A DNA stretch of 64,000 bases from Cellulosimicrobium sp. ES-005 (GCF_040448685.1 NZ_CP159290.1:2356001-2420000), one strand, 5' to 3'. Counted from the first letter of the stretch, positions 25,411-35,256 are shown. The notes: generated by a model not told the origin, from the letters alone. Program-made: numbers and translations.

Positions 25411-27909
25411 GTGAGCCCCACCGACCCGTACGCCGACCTGCCCTTCGACCCGGCCGACGCGCCGCCGCTCGACGAGCCCGCCGACCCGTACGGCGACCCC
25501 TGGGCGGAGGCCGCGCCGTCGGGGCCCGGCCCGGACCCGGCGCCGGCGCCGCGCGTGGCGGTACCGGACGGCACCGACCTCCCGACCCGTGCGTCCTCCC
25601 CCGCGCCCGACGGCGGGGAGGCCGCCAAGCGGGCCAAGCTCGCCATGCTGCGGGGCCTGCTCGACGGCCAGTCGCTGCGCGAGGACGCCGAGACGGCGCT
25701 GCGCGCGCTCGTGGGGCGCGACGACGCGGCGCTGCGCGAGGACCAGTGGCGCGCGATCGAGGCGCTCGTGGCGTTCCGACGTCGTGCGCTCGTCGTGCAG
25801 CGCACCGGGTGGGGCAAGTCCGCGGTGTACTTCGTGGCCACGCGCCTGCTGCGCGACCGCGGCGCCGGGCCGACCGTCATCGTCTCCCCGCTGCTCGCGC
25901 TCATGCGCGACCAGATCTCGGCCGCGGCGCGGGCGGGCATCAAGGCCGTCACCATCAACTCCGCCAACGTCACCGAGTGGGACGACGTGCACCGGGCCAT
26001 CGCCGCCGGCGAGGTCGACGTGCTGCTCTGCTCGCCCGAGCGGCTCAACAACCCGGGCTTCCGCGACGAGGTGCTCCCCCGGCTCGCGGCCGACGCCGGC
26101 CTCGTCGTCATCGACGAGGCGCACTGCATCTCGGACTGGGGCCACGACTTCCGGCCCGACTACCGCCGCATCCGCACGCTCCTCGCCGACCTGCCGCCCG
26201 GCATCCCCGTGCTCGCGACGACGGCGACGGCGAACGCGCGCGTGACGGCGGACGTCGCCGAGCAGCTCGGCGTGACCGCGGCGCACGCGTCCGGCGCGGC
26301 CGCCGGTGCCGGCGAGGCGGGCCACGAGGACGTGCTCGTCCTGCGCGGCGGGCTGGACCGCGAGTCGCTGCACCTCGCCGTCCTGCGCCTGCCCGACCAG
26401 CCCACGCGCGTCGCGTGGCTCGTCGAGGCGCTGCAGGACGTCGACGGGTCGGGCATCGTCTACTGCCTCACCGTCTCCGCGGCCGAGCAGGTCGCGAGCC
26501 AGCTCCGCGCGGCGGGGCTCGCCGTCGCCTCGTACACGGGCCAGACCGACCCGGCCGAGCGCGAGCGCCTGGAGGAGGACCTCAAGGAGAACCGGGTCAA
26601 GGCGCTCGTGGCGACCTCGGCGCTCGGGATGGGCTTCGACAAGCCCGACCTCGCGTTCGTCGTCCACCTCGGTGCGCCGAGCTCGCCCATCGCCTACTAC
26701 CAGCAGGTCGGGCGTGCGGGCCGCGGCGTGGACTCCGCCGTCGTCGTGCTGCTGCCCGGCGAGGAGGACCGGCGCATCTGGGAGTGGTTCGCCTCGACCG
26801 CGTTCCCGCCGCAGTCCCAGGTCCGCGCGACGCTCGACGCCCTGAGCACGGGAGGGACCCAGTCGGTCGCGCAGCTCGAGACGCAGGTCGACCTCAAGCG
26901 CTCGCGCCTCGAGGGCATGCTCAAGGTGCTCGACGTCGACGGCGCCGTCCGGCGCGTCAAGGGCGGCTGGGAGGCCACGGGGCGGCCGTGGACGTACGAC
27001 GCGGAGCGGTACGAGCGCGTCGACGCCACGCGCACCGCCGAGCAGCAGGCGATGCTCGACTACGAGGCGACCGACGGGTGCCGCATGGCGTTCCTGCGTG
27101 CCGCGCTCGACGACCCGGAGCTCGAGGACGGGTGGCGCTGCGGGCGCTGCGACACGTGCGGCGGCGTGACGCTGCCCGCGCTCCCGGACGCCGAGGCCGT
27201 CGCCGCCGCGCGCGCCGACATGGACCGCCCGGGGGTGGAGGTCGTGGCACGTCGCCAGTGGCCGAGCGGCATGGACCGCCTGGGCCTCGACCTGCGCGGG
27301 CGCCTCGGCGCGGACGAGCTCGCGGAGACCGGCCGGGCCGTCGCGCGGCTCGACGGGCTCGGCTGGTCGGCGCCGCTGCGCGAGCTCTTCGCCCCCGGGA
27401 CGCCCGACGGCGACACGCCCGTCGCGCTCCGGCGCGCGGCCGCGCGGGTGCTCGACGACTGGGCGGAGCTCTACGAGGCCGCCGCTGCGCCGGAGGCGGA
27501 GACCGGGCCCGGCGAGGGCGCCGAACCCGGCACCACGGCTCCCGCTGGACGCCGGCTCCTCGTGGACGGCGTCGTCGCGGTCCGCTCGGCGACGCGACCG
27601 CGGCTCACGTTCCACCTCGCGAACGGGCTCGCGAGCTACCTCGGCAAGCCGCTCATCGGCGCCGTCGGGCCGGTCCCGGGCCGCGAGGAGCCGGGCCGGC
27701 ACGACGTGAACTCCGCGACCCGGCTCGCGGGGGTCGCCGGCCGCCTGCAGCTCGAGCTGTCGGACGCCGCGCGGGCGGGGCTCGCCGGTCGCCGCGTGCT
27801 CCTCGTCGACGACTACACCGAGTCGGGCTGGACCCTCACGGTCGCGGCGCGCCTGCTGCGCCAGGCGGGCGCCACCGCCGTGCACCCCTTCGTCCTCGGG
27901 GTCCGCTGA
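25411..27909 (+). CDS. recQ: RecQ-family DNA helicase fused to a phosphoribosyltransferase-like domain
   Basis: An 832-residue protein. Residues 1-85 are acidic and Pro-rich. The superfamily 2 helicase core follows with Walker A VVQRTGWGKSAVYFVATRL near 130, the DEAH box VVIDEAHCISDWGHDFRPDY near 235, and RecQ motifs V-VI (ALGMGFDKPDLAFVVHLGAP and QQVGRAGRG) near 410-440. The RecQ zinc site keeps all four Cys (DGCRMAF then WRCGRCDTCGG, near 550-575). There is no HRDC domain. Instead the last ~130 residues resemble a type I phosphoribosyltransferase, with VLLVDDYTESGWTLTVAARL at the PRPP-loop position. It is monocistronic. Confidence 0.9.
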   Translation: MSPTDPYADLPFDPADAPPLDEPADPYGDPWAEAAPSGPGPDPAPAPRVAVPDGTDLPTRASSPAPDGGEAAKRAKLAMLRGLLDGQSLREDAETALRALVGRDDAALREDQWRAIEALVAFRRRALVVQRTGWGKSAVYFVATRLLRDRGAGPTVIVSPLLALMRDQISAAARAGIKAVTINSANVTEWDDVHRAIAAGEVDVLLCSPERLNNPGFRDEVLPRLAADAGLVVIDEAHCISDWGHDFRPDYRRIRTLLADLPPGIPVLATTATANARVTADVAEQLGVTAAHASGAAAGAGEAGHEDVLVLRGGLDRESLHLAVLRLPDQPTRVAWLVEALQDVDGSGIVYCLTVSAAEQVASQLRAAGLAVASYTGQTDPAERERLEEDLKENRVKALVATSALGMGFDKPDLAFVVHLGAPSSPIAYYQQVGRAGRGVDSAVVVLLPGEEDRRIWEWFASTAFPPQSQVRATLDALSTGGTQSVAQLETQVDLKRSRLEGMLKVLDVDGAVRRVKGGWEATGRPWTYDAERYERVDATRTAEQQAMLDYEATDGCRMAFLRAALDDPELEDGWRCGRCDTCGGVTLPALPDAEAVAAARADMDRPGVEVVARRQWPSGMDRLGLDLRGRLGADELAETGRAVARLDGLGWSAPLRELFAPGTPDGDTPVALRRAAARVLDDWAELYEAAAAPEAETGPGEGAEPGTTAPAGRRLLVDGVVAVRSATRPRLTFHLANGLASYLGKPLIGAVGPVPGREEPGRHDVNSATRLAGVAGRLQLELSDAARAGLAGRRVLLVDDYTESGWTLTVAARLLRQAGATAVHPFVLGVR

Positions 27910-27925
27910 CGGCTCCGCGAGCGCA

Positions 27926-28405
27926 TCACCACCGCAGGCGCAGCTCCGTGTACGTCGTGTCGACGAAGCCCAGCCCGCGGTACAGGGACTCGCCGTCGGG
28001 CGTGGCGTGCAGGGAGACCGAGTCCGCCCCGTTCGCGCGCGCCCAGTCGAGGGCCGCGACGACGCACGCGCGCGCGTAGCCCTGGCCCCTCGCCCCGGGC
28101 ACGGTGCAGACGTTCGACACGTGCGCCGTCGTGCCGTGCGGGTTCCGCGCGGACGGCACCGACCGGTGCAGCTCGACGAGGGCGCACGCCGCGACCTGGT
28201 CGGGCGCGTCGACGACGAAGGCGACGACGTCCTCCGAGCCGAGCCTGCGGGCGAACCACTCCCTCGCCCGGCGCTGCCAGGCGCCGTCCTCGGCGTCCGA
28301 CTCCCCCATGGCGCGCATGAGGTGCACGCGCAGGGCGACGAGGTCGTCGGCATCGCGCGGGACCGCGCGCCGCACCGGCACGCGGTGCTCGCGCGCGGCC
28401 GTCAC
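27926..28405 (-). CDS. GNAT family N-acetyltransferase
   Basis: A 159-residue single GNAT domain. The acetyl-CoA-binding motif A reads [20 protein letters not shown] near residues 95-115, followed by motif B with [16 protein letters not shown] near 138. The N-terminus is [20 protein letters not shown]. The GTG start overlaps the hisD stop (GTGA), so it rides on the hisD transcript. The substrate is unknown; a link to histidine metabolism is not implied by sequence. Confidence 0.87.
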   Translation of the reverse strand: MTAAREHRVPVRRAVPRDADDLVALRVHLMRAMGESDAEDGAWQRRAREWFARRLGSEDVVAFVVDAPDQVAACALVELHRSVPSARNPHGTTAHVSNVCTVPGARGQGYARACVVAALDWARANGADSVSLHATPDGESLYRGLGFVDTTYTELRLRW

Positions 28406-29727
28406 AGGAATCGCGCCCGCACCGCCTCGCCGTGGGCCGGGAGGTCCTCGTCGTTCGCGACGGCGACGATCCGGTCCGCCAGCTCCTCCAGGGCGTCACG
28501 GTCGTACTCGACGACCTGGACCGCCTTGACGTAGCTGTGCACCCCGAGGCCGCTCGAGAAGTGCGCGCAGCCGCCGGTCGGCAGCACGTGGTTGGACCCG
28601 GCCATGTAGTCGCCGAGCGAGACGGGCGACCAGGGGCCGACGAAGATCGCACCCGCGCTCGTGACCCGCTCGGCCAGCGCTGCCGCGCCGTCCGCCTGGA
28701 TCTCGAGGTGCTCCGCGCCGTAGGCGTCGACCACCTGCAGACCGTGCTCGAGGTCGTCGACGAGCACGATCGCGGACTGCGGACCGGCGAGCGCCTGCGC
28801 GACGCGCGCCGCGTGCTTCGTCGCCGTCACGAGGTCCGCGAGGCGCGCCTCGACCGCGGCGGCCAGCTCGACGGACGGCGTGACGAGGACGGCCGCCGCG
28901 AGCGGGTCGTGCTCGGCCTGGCTGATGAGGTCGGCCGCGACGTGGCCCGGGTCGGCGGTGCCGTCCGCGAGGATCGCGATCTCGGTGGGGCCGGCCTCCG
29001 CGTCGATGCCGACGACGCCGCGCACGAGCCGCTTGGCCGCGGCCACGAACACGTTGCCGGGACCGGTCACGACGTCGACCGGCTCGCACAGCACGTCCCC
29101 GTCCTGCGGCTCGCTGCCCGCAGCGCCGTAGGCGAACATCGCGACCGCCTGCGCACCGCCCACCGCGTAGACCTCGTCGACCCCGAGCAGCGCGCAGGCC
29201 GCGAGGATCGTCGGGTGCGGCAGGCCGCCGTTCTCCTTCTGGGGCGGCGACGCGACCGCGAGGCTGCGGACGCCCGCCTCCTGCGCCGCGACGACGTTCA
29301 TCACCACCGACGACGGGTAGACCGCGAGGCCGCCGGGAGCGTAGAGCCCGACGCGCCGCACCGGCACCCAGCGCTGGCGGACCTGCGCCCCGGGCGCGAT
29401 CTCGACCGTGAAGTCCTGCGGGCGCTGCGCGGCGTGCACGAGCCGCACGCGACGGATCGCCTCCTCCAGGCCTGACCGGACGTCGGGGTCGAGGCCGGCG
29501 AGCGCGTCGGCGAGCGCGTCGGCCGGGACGCGCAGGTTCTCGGGGCGCACGCCGTCGAACCGCTCGGCGTACTCGCGCAGCGCGTCCGCGCCGCGCCCCC
29601 GGACCGCCTCGATGATCGGGGCGACCCGATGCGCCGCGTCCTCGACGCCGAGCTCTGCGCGCGGCAGGGTCTCGACGAGCTCGCGGGCGGACAGGGAACG
29701 TCCTCGAAGATCGATGCGGGTGATCAT
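28402..29727 (-). CDS. hisD: Histidinol dehydrogenase
   Basis: A 441-residue zinc enzyme doing the last two oxidations of histidine synthesis. Signature segments include the NAD-binding [20 protein letters not shown] near residue 130, [15 protein letters not shown] near 250, the catalytic [14 protein letters not shown] near 275, and the C-terminal [18 protein letters not shown] near 380. The ATG at 29727 lies seven bases after TAGACT. In many relatives hisD is immediately upstream of hisC; here it is separated from it by about 5.5 kb of unrelated genes. Confidence 0.97.
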   Translation of the reverse strand: MITRIDLRGRSLSARELVETLPRAELGVEDAAHRVAPIIEAVRGRGADALREYAERFDGVRPENLRVPADALADALAGLDPDVRSGLEEAIRRVRLVHAAQRPQDFTVEIAPGAQVRQRWVPVRRVGLYAPGGLAVYPSSVVMNVVAAQEAGVRSLAVASPPQKENGGLPHPTILAACALLGVDEVYAVGGAQAVAMFAYGAAGSEPQDGDVLCEPVDVVTGPGNVFVAAAKRLVRGVVGIDAEAGPTEIAILADGTADPGHVAADLISQAEHDPLAAAVLVTPSVELAAAVEARLADLVTATKHAARVAQALAGPQSAIVLVDDLEHGLQVVDAYGAEHLEIQADGAAALAERVTSAGAIFVGPWSPVSLGDYMAGSNHVLPTGGCAHFSSGLGVHSYVKAVQVVEYDRDALEELADRIVAVANDEDLPAHGEAVRARFL

Positions 29728-29734
29728 GGGGTCG

Positions 29735-29740
29735 AGTCTA
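29735..29740 (-). promoter_or_regulatory. -10 element of leaderless hisD
   Basis: TAGACT on the minus strand is followed by seven bases and the ATG of hisD at 29727. No Shine-Dalgarno is present. The same hexamer precedes hisC. Confidence 0.6.
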
Positions 29741-29834
29741 GGAGCCCGCGTGCCGCCGCGACGAGGCGTTTCGTCCACCGGTCGTCCGGGGCCGGCCTCG
29801 TCGCCACGGGGTCGTGGCGGCGCCCGCGGGCGGG

Positions 29835-29840
29835 GACAAT
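29835..29840 (+). promoter_or_regulatory. -10 element of a leaderless S4-domain gene
   Basis: GACAAT is followed by six bases and the ATG at 29847, with no Shine-Dalgarno. It is divergent from the hisD promoter about 100 bases away. Confidence 0.45.
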
Positions 29841-29846
29841 GGATCC

Positions 29847-30083
29847 ATGAGCTCCCCCGACGACGCCCGCCCGGTCGAGATCTCCGACGACGTGATCCGC
29901 CTCGGCCAGTTCCTCAAGCTCGCCGGCCTCGCCGAGTCCGGCGCCGAGGCGCGCGAGCTCGTCACGGAGGGCGAGGTCCGCGTCAACGGGGAGGTCGACA
30001 CGCGCCGCGGCCGCCAGCTGCACCGTGGCGACGTCGTCTCGGTCGACCACCCCCAGGGCACCGAGAGCGCGATCGTCGCCTGA
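29847..30083 (+). CDS. RNA-binding S4 domain protein (YaaA/RqcP-like)
   Basis: A 78-residue protein that is almost entirely one S4 domain: [20 protein letters not shown], then [25 protein letters not shown]4 domains bind structured RNA; short stand-alone versions act on ribosomes or in stalled-peptide rescue. It converges on the PPOX gene with a gap of seven bases. The start is chosen from the leaderless promoter; longer in-frame starts upstream lack support. Confidence 0.85.
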   Translation: MSSPDDARPVEISDDVIRLGQFLKLAGLAESGAEARELVTEGEVRVNGEVDTRRGRQLHRGDVVSVDHPQGTESAIVA

Positions 30084-30090
30084 GCGACCG

Positions 30091-30495
30091 TCAGGCCATG
30101 TAGGTCGAGGCCATCACCTTGTCGGGCGTGAGGCGCAGGACGACGCGCTCGGGGTTGTGGTCGAGCGGGCGGTACCGACGGGCGTAGCGCGCGACGGCGT
30201 CCGCCACCTCGTCCTCGTCCTCGACGACCTCGATCGTGCCCTCGAGCGTGATCCACCGGCCGCCCTCGACCTGGCACACCGCGGCACGCGGGGCGCCCCC
30301 GTCGGCGCCCGGCAGGCGCGCGTTGCGGGCCTTGACCGACGCGCGGTTCGTCGTGATGCGCAGCACGCCCGCGTCGGGGTCCCACGTGAAGGCGACGGGG
30401 ACGACGTGCGGCGTGCCGTCGGCGCGCAGCGTGGTGAGGGTCGCCAGGTGGCGTTCGGTGACGAAGACGAGCTGTTCGGGGTTGAGGCGCATCAC
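30091..30495 (-). CDS. PPOX-class F420/FMN-dependent oxidoreductase family protein
   Basis: A 134-residue split-barrel protein of the pyridoxamine 5'-phosphate oxidase-like family. It has the typical opening FVTERHLATLTTLRADGTPHVVPVAFTWD, then LRITTNRASVKARNAR and WITLEGTIEVVED. Small actinobacterial members often use F420, but the cofactor cannot be decided here. GTG at 30495 is preferred because it lies seven bases after TAGGCT; the next codon is ATG. Confidence 0.85.
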   Translation of the reverse strand: MMRLNPEQLVFVTERHLATLTTLRADGTPHVVPVAFTWDPDAGVLRITTNRASVKARNARLPGADGGAPRAAVCQVEGGRWITLEGTIEVVEDEDEVADAVARYARRYRPLDHNPERVVLRLTPDKVMASTYMA

Positions 30496-30502
30496 GGCGT
30501 CG

Positions 30503-30508
30503 AGCCTA
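30503..30508 (-). promoter_or_regulatory. -10 element of the leaderless PPOX gene
   Basis: TAGGCT on the minus strand, seven bases before the GTG at 30495. No Shine-Dalgarno is present. Confidence 0.45.
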
Positions 30509-30545
30509 CGGGTTCCGGCGCCGACGCTCCCCGCGCCCGCGCGCG

Positions 30546-31058
30546 TCAGGCGTCGAACCCGAAGGTCATGACCGCCGGCACCGTGCCCGCCCGCAGGGCG
30601 CGCAGGACGTGCAGCTCGTGCGGGACGACCGGGTCGGGCAGGGCGTCCAGCGCGAACCACCGCAGGTCGGCCGCCTTGTCCTGCTCCTGGAGCGTCGGCT
30701 CGCCGGACCAGGCCGCGGTCGCGAAGAAGAAGTCGGCGCGCTGCTCGAGCGCCGGCCCGCCCGGCTCGCCGCGGTGCAGGGCGGTGAGCGGACGCAGGTC
30801 GGCGGGGTCGATCTCGACCCCCAGCTCCTCGCGCGCCTCGCGCACCGCCGCCGCGACGACCGACTCGCCCGCCTCGACGTGCCCGGCCGCGGCCGCGGCC
30901 CAGAACCCGTCCCGGTAGCCGGTGCCCTGCCGGAGCTGGAGCAGCACCGCGTCGCCGCGCCGCAGCAGCACGTAGGCCGCCGGCACGACCCGGAACCGGT
31001 GCGACGCCGAGCCGTCGTCCCACGACGCGCGTCCGGGACCGTCGACCGCCGCGGTCAT
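30546..31058 (-). CDS. NUDIX hydrolase
   Basis: A 170-residue NUDIX protein. The Nudix box is complete: GHVEAGESVVAAAVREAREE followed by LGVE, near residues 60-84, with the metal-binding Glu in REAREE. It begins FRVVPAAYVLLRRGDAVLLQLRQGTGY. A C-terminal PxPxD/ALPDPV region suggests nucleotide or sugar-nucleotide substrates, but specificity is not readable. The start lies five bases after the dnaE stop, so it is co-transcribed with dnaE. Confidence 0.88.
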   Translation of the reverse strand: MTAAVDGPGRASWDDGSASHRFRVVPAAYVLLRRGDAVLLQLRQGTGYRDGFWAAAAAGHVEAGESVVAAAVREAREELGVEIDPADLRPLTALHRGEPGGPALEQRADFFFATAAWSGEPTLQEQDKAADLRWFALDALPDPVVPHELHVLRALRAGTVPAVMTFGFDA

Positions 31059-31063
31059 CCGCG

Positions 31064-34000
31064 TCAGCCGACCAGGCACGACGGCCCGAGCAGGGCCTTG
31101 AGGTCGCCGAACAGCGCCGGTGACTTCTCGACGCGCAGCCCGTCCCCCGCGCGCACGACCGTCGTCTTGCCGGGTTCCAGGACCTGGACGTGGACCTCGG
31201 CCGAGCCGGGGTGCGTCGCGAGCACCTCGCGCAGCCGCACGATGATCGGCTCCACGCAGCGCGTGTGGGACACCTTCACGGCGAGCGGCGACTCCGCCCC
31301 CACGGTGATGTCGGGCAGCGACACCTCCATCGCCTGGAGCTGCATCGTGTCGTCGCGACGGCGCACCCGCCCGCGCAGCACGACGACCTGGTCCTCGGCG
31401 AGGATCGTCGAGTAGGCGAGATAGGTCTCGCCGAAGAACATGACCTCCACAGCACCCTCGAGGTCCTCGATGGTCACCGCCGCCCACGGGTTGCCGTTCT
31501 TGCTCATCTTGCGCTGGAGCGACGTGACCAGGCCCGCGATCACCACCGTCGACCCGTCCGGCCGCCCCTCGTCGGCGAGCAGGTTCGCGATGCCGGTGTC
31601 CGCGGCCCGCGTGAGCACGTGCTCCAGGCCGGAGAGCGGGTGGTCGGACACGTAGAGACCGAGCATCTCGCGCTCGAACGCGAGCCGCTGCTTCTTGTCC
31701 CAGTCCGGCAGGTCGGGCACGTCGACGGAGAACGACATGCCGTCCTCGGCGTCGCCGCCGAAGTCGGCGAACAGGTCGAACTGCCCCTCGGCCTCCTTGC
31801 GCTTGACGCTGATGACCGAGTCGACCGCCTGCTCGTGCACGACGAGCAGCGCGCGCCGGGGGTGACCGAGCGAGTCGAACGCGCCCGCCTTGATGAGCGA
31901 CTCGATGGTGCGCTTGTTGCAGACGACGGCCGGCACCTTGTCGAGGAAGTCGGTGAACGACGAGAACGCGCCCTTCTCCTCGCGCGTGCGGATGATCGCG
32001 TCGACGACGTTAGCGCCGACGTTGCGCACGCCCGTGAGGCCGAAGCGGATGTCGTTGCCGACGGCCGTGAACTTGGCCGCGGAGTCGTTCACGTCGGGCG
32101 GCAGCACCGTGATGTGCATGCGCCGGCACTCGTTGAGGTACAGGGCGAGCTTGTCCTTGTCGTCCCGCACGCTCTGCAGGAGCGCCGCCATGTACTCGGT
32201 CGGGTAGTTCGCCTTGAGGAAGGCCGTCCAGTAGGCGACGAGGCCGTAGCCCGCGGAGTGCGCCTTGTTGAACGCGTAACCCGCGAACGGGACCAGCGTG
32301 TCCCAGACCGCCTGAATCGCGCCGTCGGAGTACCCGCGCTCGCGGCAGCCCGCCTGGAAGGGCACGAACTCCTTGTCGAGGATCTCCTTCTTCTTCTTGC
32401 CCATCGCGCGCCGGAGCAGGTCGGCCTGGCCGAGCGAGTACCCGGCGAGGATCTGCGCGGCGCGCTGCACCTGCTCCTGGTAGACGATGAGCCCGTAGGT
32501 CTCGTCCAGGATCTCCGCGAGCGGCTTCTCGAGCTCCGGGTGGATCGGCTCGATCTTCTGCAGGCCGTTCTTGCGCAGCGCGTAGTTCGTGTGCGAGTTC
32601 ATGCCCATGGGGCCCGGGCGGTACAGCGCGATGACGGCCGAGAGGTCGTCGAACTTGTCCGGCTTCATCTGCCGCAGCAGCGCGCGCATCGGCCCGCCGT
32701 CGAGCTGGAACACGCCGAGGGTGTCACCGCGCGCCAGCAGGTCGTAGGACGCCTTGTCGTCGAGCGCGAGCGACTCGATCTCGATCGGGTCCTTGCCGTT
32801 CATCACGATGTTCTCGAGCGCGTCGTCGAGGATCGTGAGGTTGCGCAGCCCCAGGAAGTCCATCTTGATGAGCCCGAGGCCCTCGGACGTCGGGTAGTCG
32901 AACTGCGTGATGACCGCGCCGTCCTGCGGGCGGCGCATGATCGGGATGATGTCGATGAGCGGGTCGCTCGACATGATGACGCCCGCGGCGTGCACGCCCC
33001 ACTGCCGCTTCAGGCCCTCGATGCCGCGCGCGAGCTCGACGACGCGCTGCGCCTCGGGGTCCGTGTCGTGGAGCTGACGGAACTCCGCCGCCTCGGGGTA
33101 CCGCTCGTGCTTCGGGTCGAAGATCCCGGACAGCGGGATGTCCTTGCCCATGACCGCGGGCGGCATCGCCTTCGTGAGCTTCTCGCCCATCGCGAAGGGG
33201 AAGCCCAGGAGGCGCGCCGAGTCCTTGAGCGCCTGCTTGGCCTTGATCGTGCCGTACGTGACGATCTGGGCGACGCGGTCGTCCCCGTACTTCTCCGTGA
33301 CGTACCGGATGACCTCCCCGCGCCGACGCTCGTCGAAGTCGACGTCGACGTCGGGCATCGACACGCGCTCGGGGTTGAGGAACCGCTCGAAGATCAGGCC
33401 GTGCTCGAGCGGGTCGAGCTCGGTGATCCCCATGAGGTAGGAGGCCATCGACCCGGCCGCCGAGCCACGGCCCGGCCCGACCCGGATCCCCTGCTCCTTG
33501 GCCCAGTTGATGAAGTCGGCGACCACGAGGAAGTACCCCGGGAAGCCCATCTGGATGATGACCTCGGTCTCGTACTGCGCCTGCTTGCGCGACGCGTCCG
33601 GGATCCCGTTCGGGTACCGCCGGTGCAGCCCGCGCTCGATCTCCTTGACGAACCAGCTCGTCTCGTCCTCGCCGTCGGGGACGGGGAACCGCGGCATGTA
33701 GTTCGCCGAGGTGTCGAACGACACCTCGCACTGCTCGGCGATGAGCAGGGTGTTGTCGCACGCCTCGGGCAGCTCGGCGAACACCCGGCGCATCTCCGCC
33801 GCCGACTTCACGTAGTAGCCGGTGCCGTCGAACTTGAACCGGTCCGGGTCGTCGAGCGTCGACCCCGAGTTGATCGCGAGCAGGGCCTCCTGGCTCGACG
33901 CGTCCTCCTCGCGGACGTAATGGAGGTCGTTCGTCGCGACGAGCGGCGCGCCGATCGTCTCCGCGAGCCGCAGCAGGTCCTGCGTGACCCGGGTCTCGAT

Positions 34001-34600
34001 GTCGAGACCGTGGTCCATGAGCTCGACGTAGAAGTTCTCGCGGCCGAACACGTCCTGGAGCTCGCCCGCGGTCCGCACGGCCTCGTCCCACTGGCCGAGG
34101 CGCAGGCGCGTCTGGATCTCCCCCGACGGGCAGCCGCTCGTCGCGACGAGGCCCTTGCCGTAGGTCTGGAGCAGGTCCCGGTCCATGCGGGGCCACTTGC
34201 CCATCTGCCCCTCCAGCGACGCCAGCGAGGACGCCCGGAACAGGTTGTGCAGTCCCTCGTTGTCCTTGGCGAGGAGCGTCATGTGCGTGTACGCGCCGCG
34301 CGCCGAGACGTCGTCGGCCTCCTGCCCCTGCTGGCCGAACCGCACGCGCGTCTGGTCGAACCGGCTCGTCCCCGGCGTGATGTACGCCTCGACGCCGATG
34401 ATCGGCTTGATGCCCTTCGCCTGCGCGCGCGACCAGAACTCGAACGCCCCGAACACGTAGCCGTGGTCCGTGGTCGCGATGGCCTTCTGCCCGAGCCGCT
34501 CGACCTCGTCGAACAGGTCCCCGATCCGCGCCGCGCCGTCCAGCATCGAGTACTCGGTGTGGACGTGGAGGTGGACGAAGTCCTCAGCGGCGGTCGGCAT
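31064..34600 (-). CDS. dnaE: DNA polymerase III alpha subunit (DnaE1)
   Basis: A 1178-residue replicative polymerase. The PHP domain opens with HLHVHTEYSMLDGAARIGDL at residue 10 and has TTDHGYVFGAFEFW near 45. The catalytic Asp cluster is visible as SMPDVDVDFDERRR near residue 415. Tandem helix-hairpin-helix and OB-fold regions follow near 840-1060 (for example GLVTSLQRKMSKNG and VEVMFFGETYLAY). The length fits the DnaE1 class, not the shorter ImuC/DnaE2. The ATG lies six bases after TAGGAT, so it is probably leaderless. Confidence 0.97.
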   Translation of the reverse strand: MPTAAEDFVHLHVHTEYSMLDGAARIGDLFDEVERLGQKAIATTDHGYVFGAFEFWSRAQAKGIKPIIGVEAYITPGTSRFDQTRVRFGQQGQEADDVSARGAYTHMTLLAKDNEGLHNLFRASSLASLEGQMGKWPRMDRDLLQTYGKGLVATSGCPSGEIQTRLRLGQWDEAVRTAGELQDVFGRENFYVELMDHGLDIETRVTQDLLRLAETIGAPLVATNDLHYVREEDASSQEALLAINSGSTLDDPDRFKFDGTGYYVKSAAEMRRVFAELPEACDNTLLIAEQCEVSFDTSANYMPRFPVPDGEDETSWFVKEIERGLHRRYPNGIPDASRKQAQYETEVIIQMGFPGYFLVVADFINWAKEQGIRVGPGRGSAAGSMASYLMGITELDPLEHGLIFERFLNPERVSMPDVDVDFDERRRGEVIRYVTEKYGDDRVAQIVTYGTIKAKQALKDSARLLGFPFAMGEKLTKAMPPAVMGKDIPLSGIFDPKHERYPEAAEFRQLHDTDPEAQRVVELARGIEGLKRQWGVHAAGVIMSSDPLIDIIPIMRRPQDGAVITQFDYPTSEGLGLIKMDFLGLRNLTILDDALENIVMNGKDPIEIESLALDDKASYDLLARGDTLGVFQLDGGPMRALLRQMKPDKFDDLSAVIALYRPGPMGMNSHTNYALRKNGLQKIEPIHPELEKPLAEILDETYGLIVYQEQVQRAAQILAGYSLGQADLLRRAMGKKKKEILDKEFVPFQAGCRERGYSDGAIQAVWDTLVPFAGYAFNKAHSAGYGLVAYWTAFLKANYPTEYMAALLQSVRDDKDKLALYLNECRRMHITVLPPDVNDSAAKFTAVGNDIRFGLTGVRNVGANVVDAIIRTREEKGAFSSFTDFLDKVPAVVCNKRTIESLIKAGAFDSLGHPRRALLVVHEQAVDSVISVKRKEAEGQFDLFADFGGDAEDGMSFSVDVPDLPDWDKKQRLAFEREMLGLYVSDHPLSGLEHVLTRAADTGIANLLADEGRPDGSTVVIAGLVTSLQRKMSKNGNPWAAVTIEDLEGAVEVMFFGETYLAYSTILAEDQVVVLRGRVRRRDDTMQLQAMEVSLPDITVGAESPLAVKVSHTRCVEPIIVRLREVLATHPGSAEVHVQVLEPGKTTVVRAGDGLRVEKSPALFGDLKALLGPSCLVG

Positions 34601-34606
34601 GCACCG

Positions 34607-34612
34607 ATCCTA
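34607..34612 (-). promoter_or_regulatory. -10 element of leaderless dnaE
   Basis: TAGGAT on the minus strand, then six bases, then the dnaE ATG at 34600. No Shine-Dalgarno sequence lies between. Confidence 0.6.
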
Positions 34613-34722
34613 AGTCGCCCCACCCACGCGCCCGGGCACCGTCGGCGGTCTCCGGTGTGCTGCGTCGCACACTCCTCGCCGGGGCCCCGGACGAGGGGTC
34701 GGGCACGCCGGTCGCCGACGCG

Positions 34723-35256
34723 TCAGGCGTCGGTCGAGAGGGTCTTCGCGGCGTCGCGGTGGTCGATCCCCGCGTCGAGGTAGACGGGTCCCGAGACGGT
34801 GTAGCCGAGCCGTTCGTAGAAGCCGATCGCCTGGACCTGGGCGGAGAGCAGGACGCGCACGAGGCGCCGCCCGTCGGTCCCCGGCGTCGCGTGCTCGGCG
34901 AGCGCGATCCCCTCCAGCGCGCGCATCACCGCGGTGCCCGCGCCGGTGCCGCGCGCGGCCGCGGACACCGCGACCCGCCCGACGTGGACCTCGCCCGGGT
35001 GCGCCGGGTCGGTCAGCAGCCGCCCCGTCCCGACGACCAGGTCCTCCTGCTCGCGGTCGCGCACGAGGACGTGCGTCGTCGTCGGCGCGGTGTCGAGGTC
35101 GTCGATCTCCTCCTCGACGGGGACGCCCTGCTCGTCGACGAAGACCGCGAGCCGCAGCGCGTGCGCCGCGGCCAGCCCGGCGTCGTCGACCACGCGCTCG
35201 ACGACCAGCCGACCGTCCCCGGCCGTCTCGGCACCCGCGGCTGCCCTCGAGCTCAC
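34723..35256 (-). CDS. GNAT family N-acetyltransferase (ElaA/PhnO-like)
   Basis: A 177-residue GNAT protein. The substrate-side start is [21 protein letters not shown], a pattern found in ElaA-like acetyltransferases. The acetyl-CoA loop reads [20 protein letters not shown] near residues 95-115, and the C-terminal motif is [24 protein letters not shown]. The GTG start overlaps the rluD stop (GTGA). It ends the transcript that begins at lspA or earlier. The substrate is unknown. Confidence 0.87.
   Translation of the reverse strand: MSSRAAAGAETAGDGRLVVERVVDDAGLAAAHALRLAVFVDEQGVPVEEEIDDLDTAPTTTHVLVRDREQEDLVVGTGRLLTDPAHPGEVHVGRVAVSAAARGTGAGTAVMRALEGIALAEHATPGTDGRRLVRVLLSAQVQAIGFYERLGYTVSGPVYLDAGIDHRDAAKTLSTDA

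Noticed and set aside
31190-34783. A 1197-residue plus-strand frame opposite dnaE
   Set aside because: It is a shadow of dnaE produced by the strong third-position G/C bias. It has no domain and dnaE is unambiguous.
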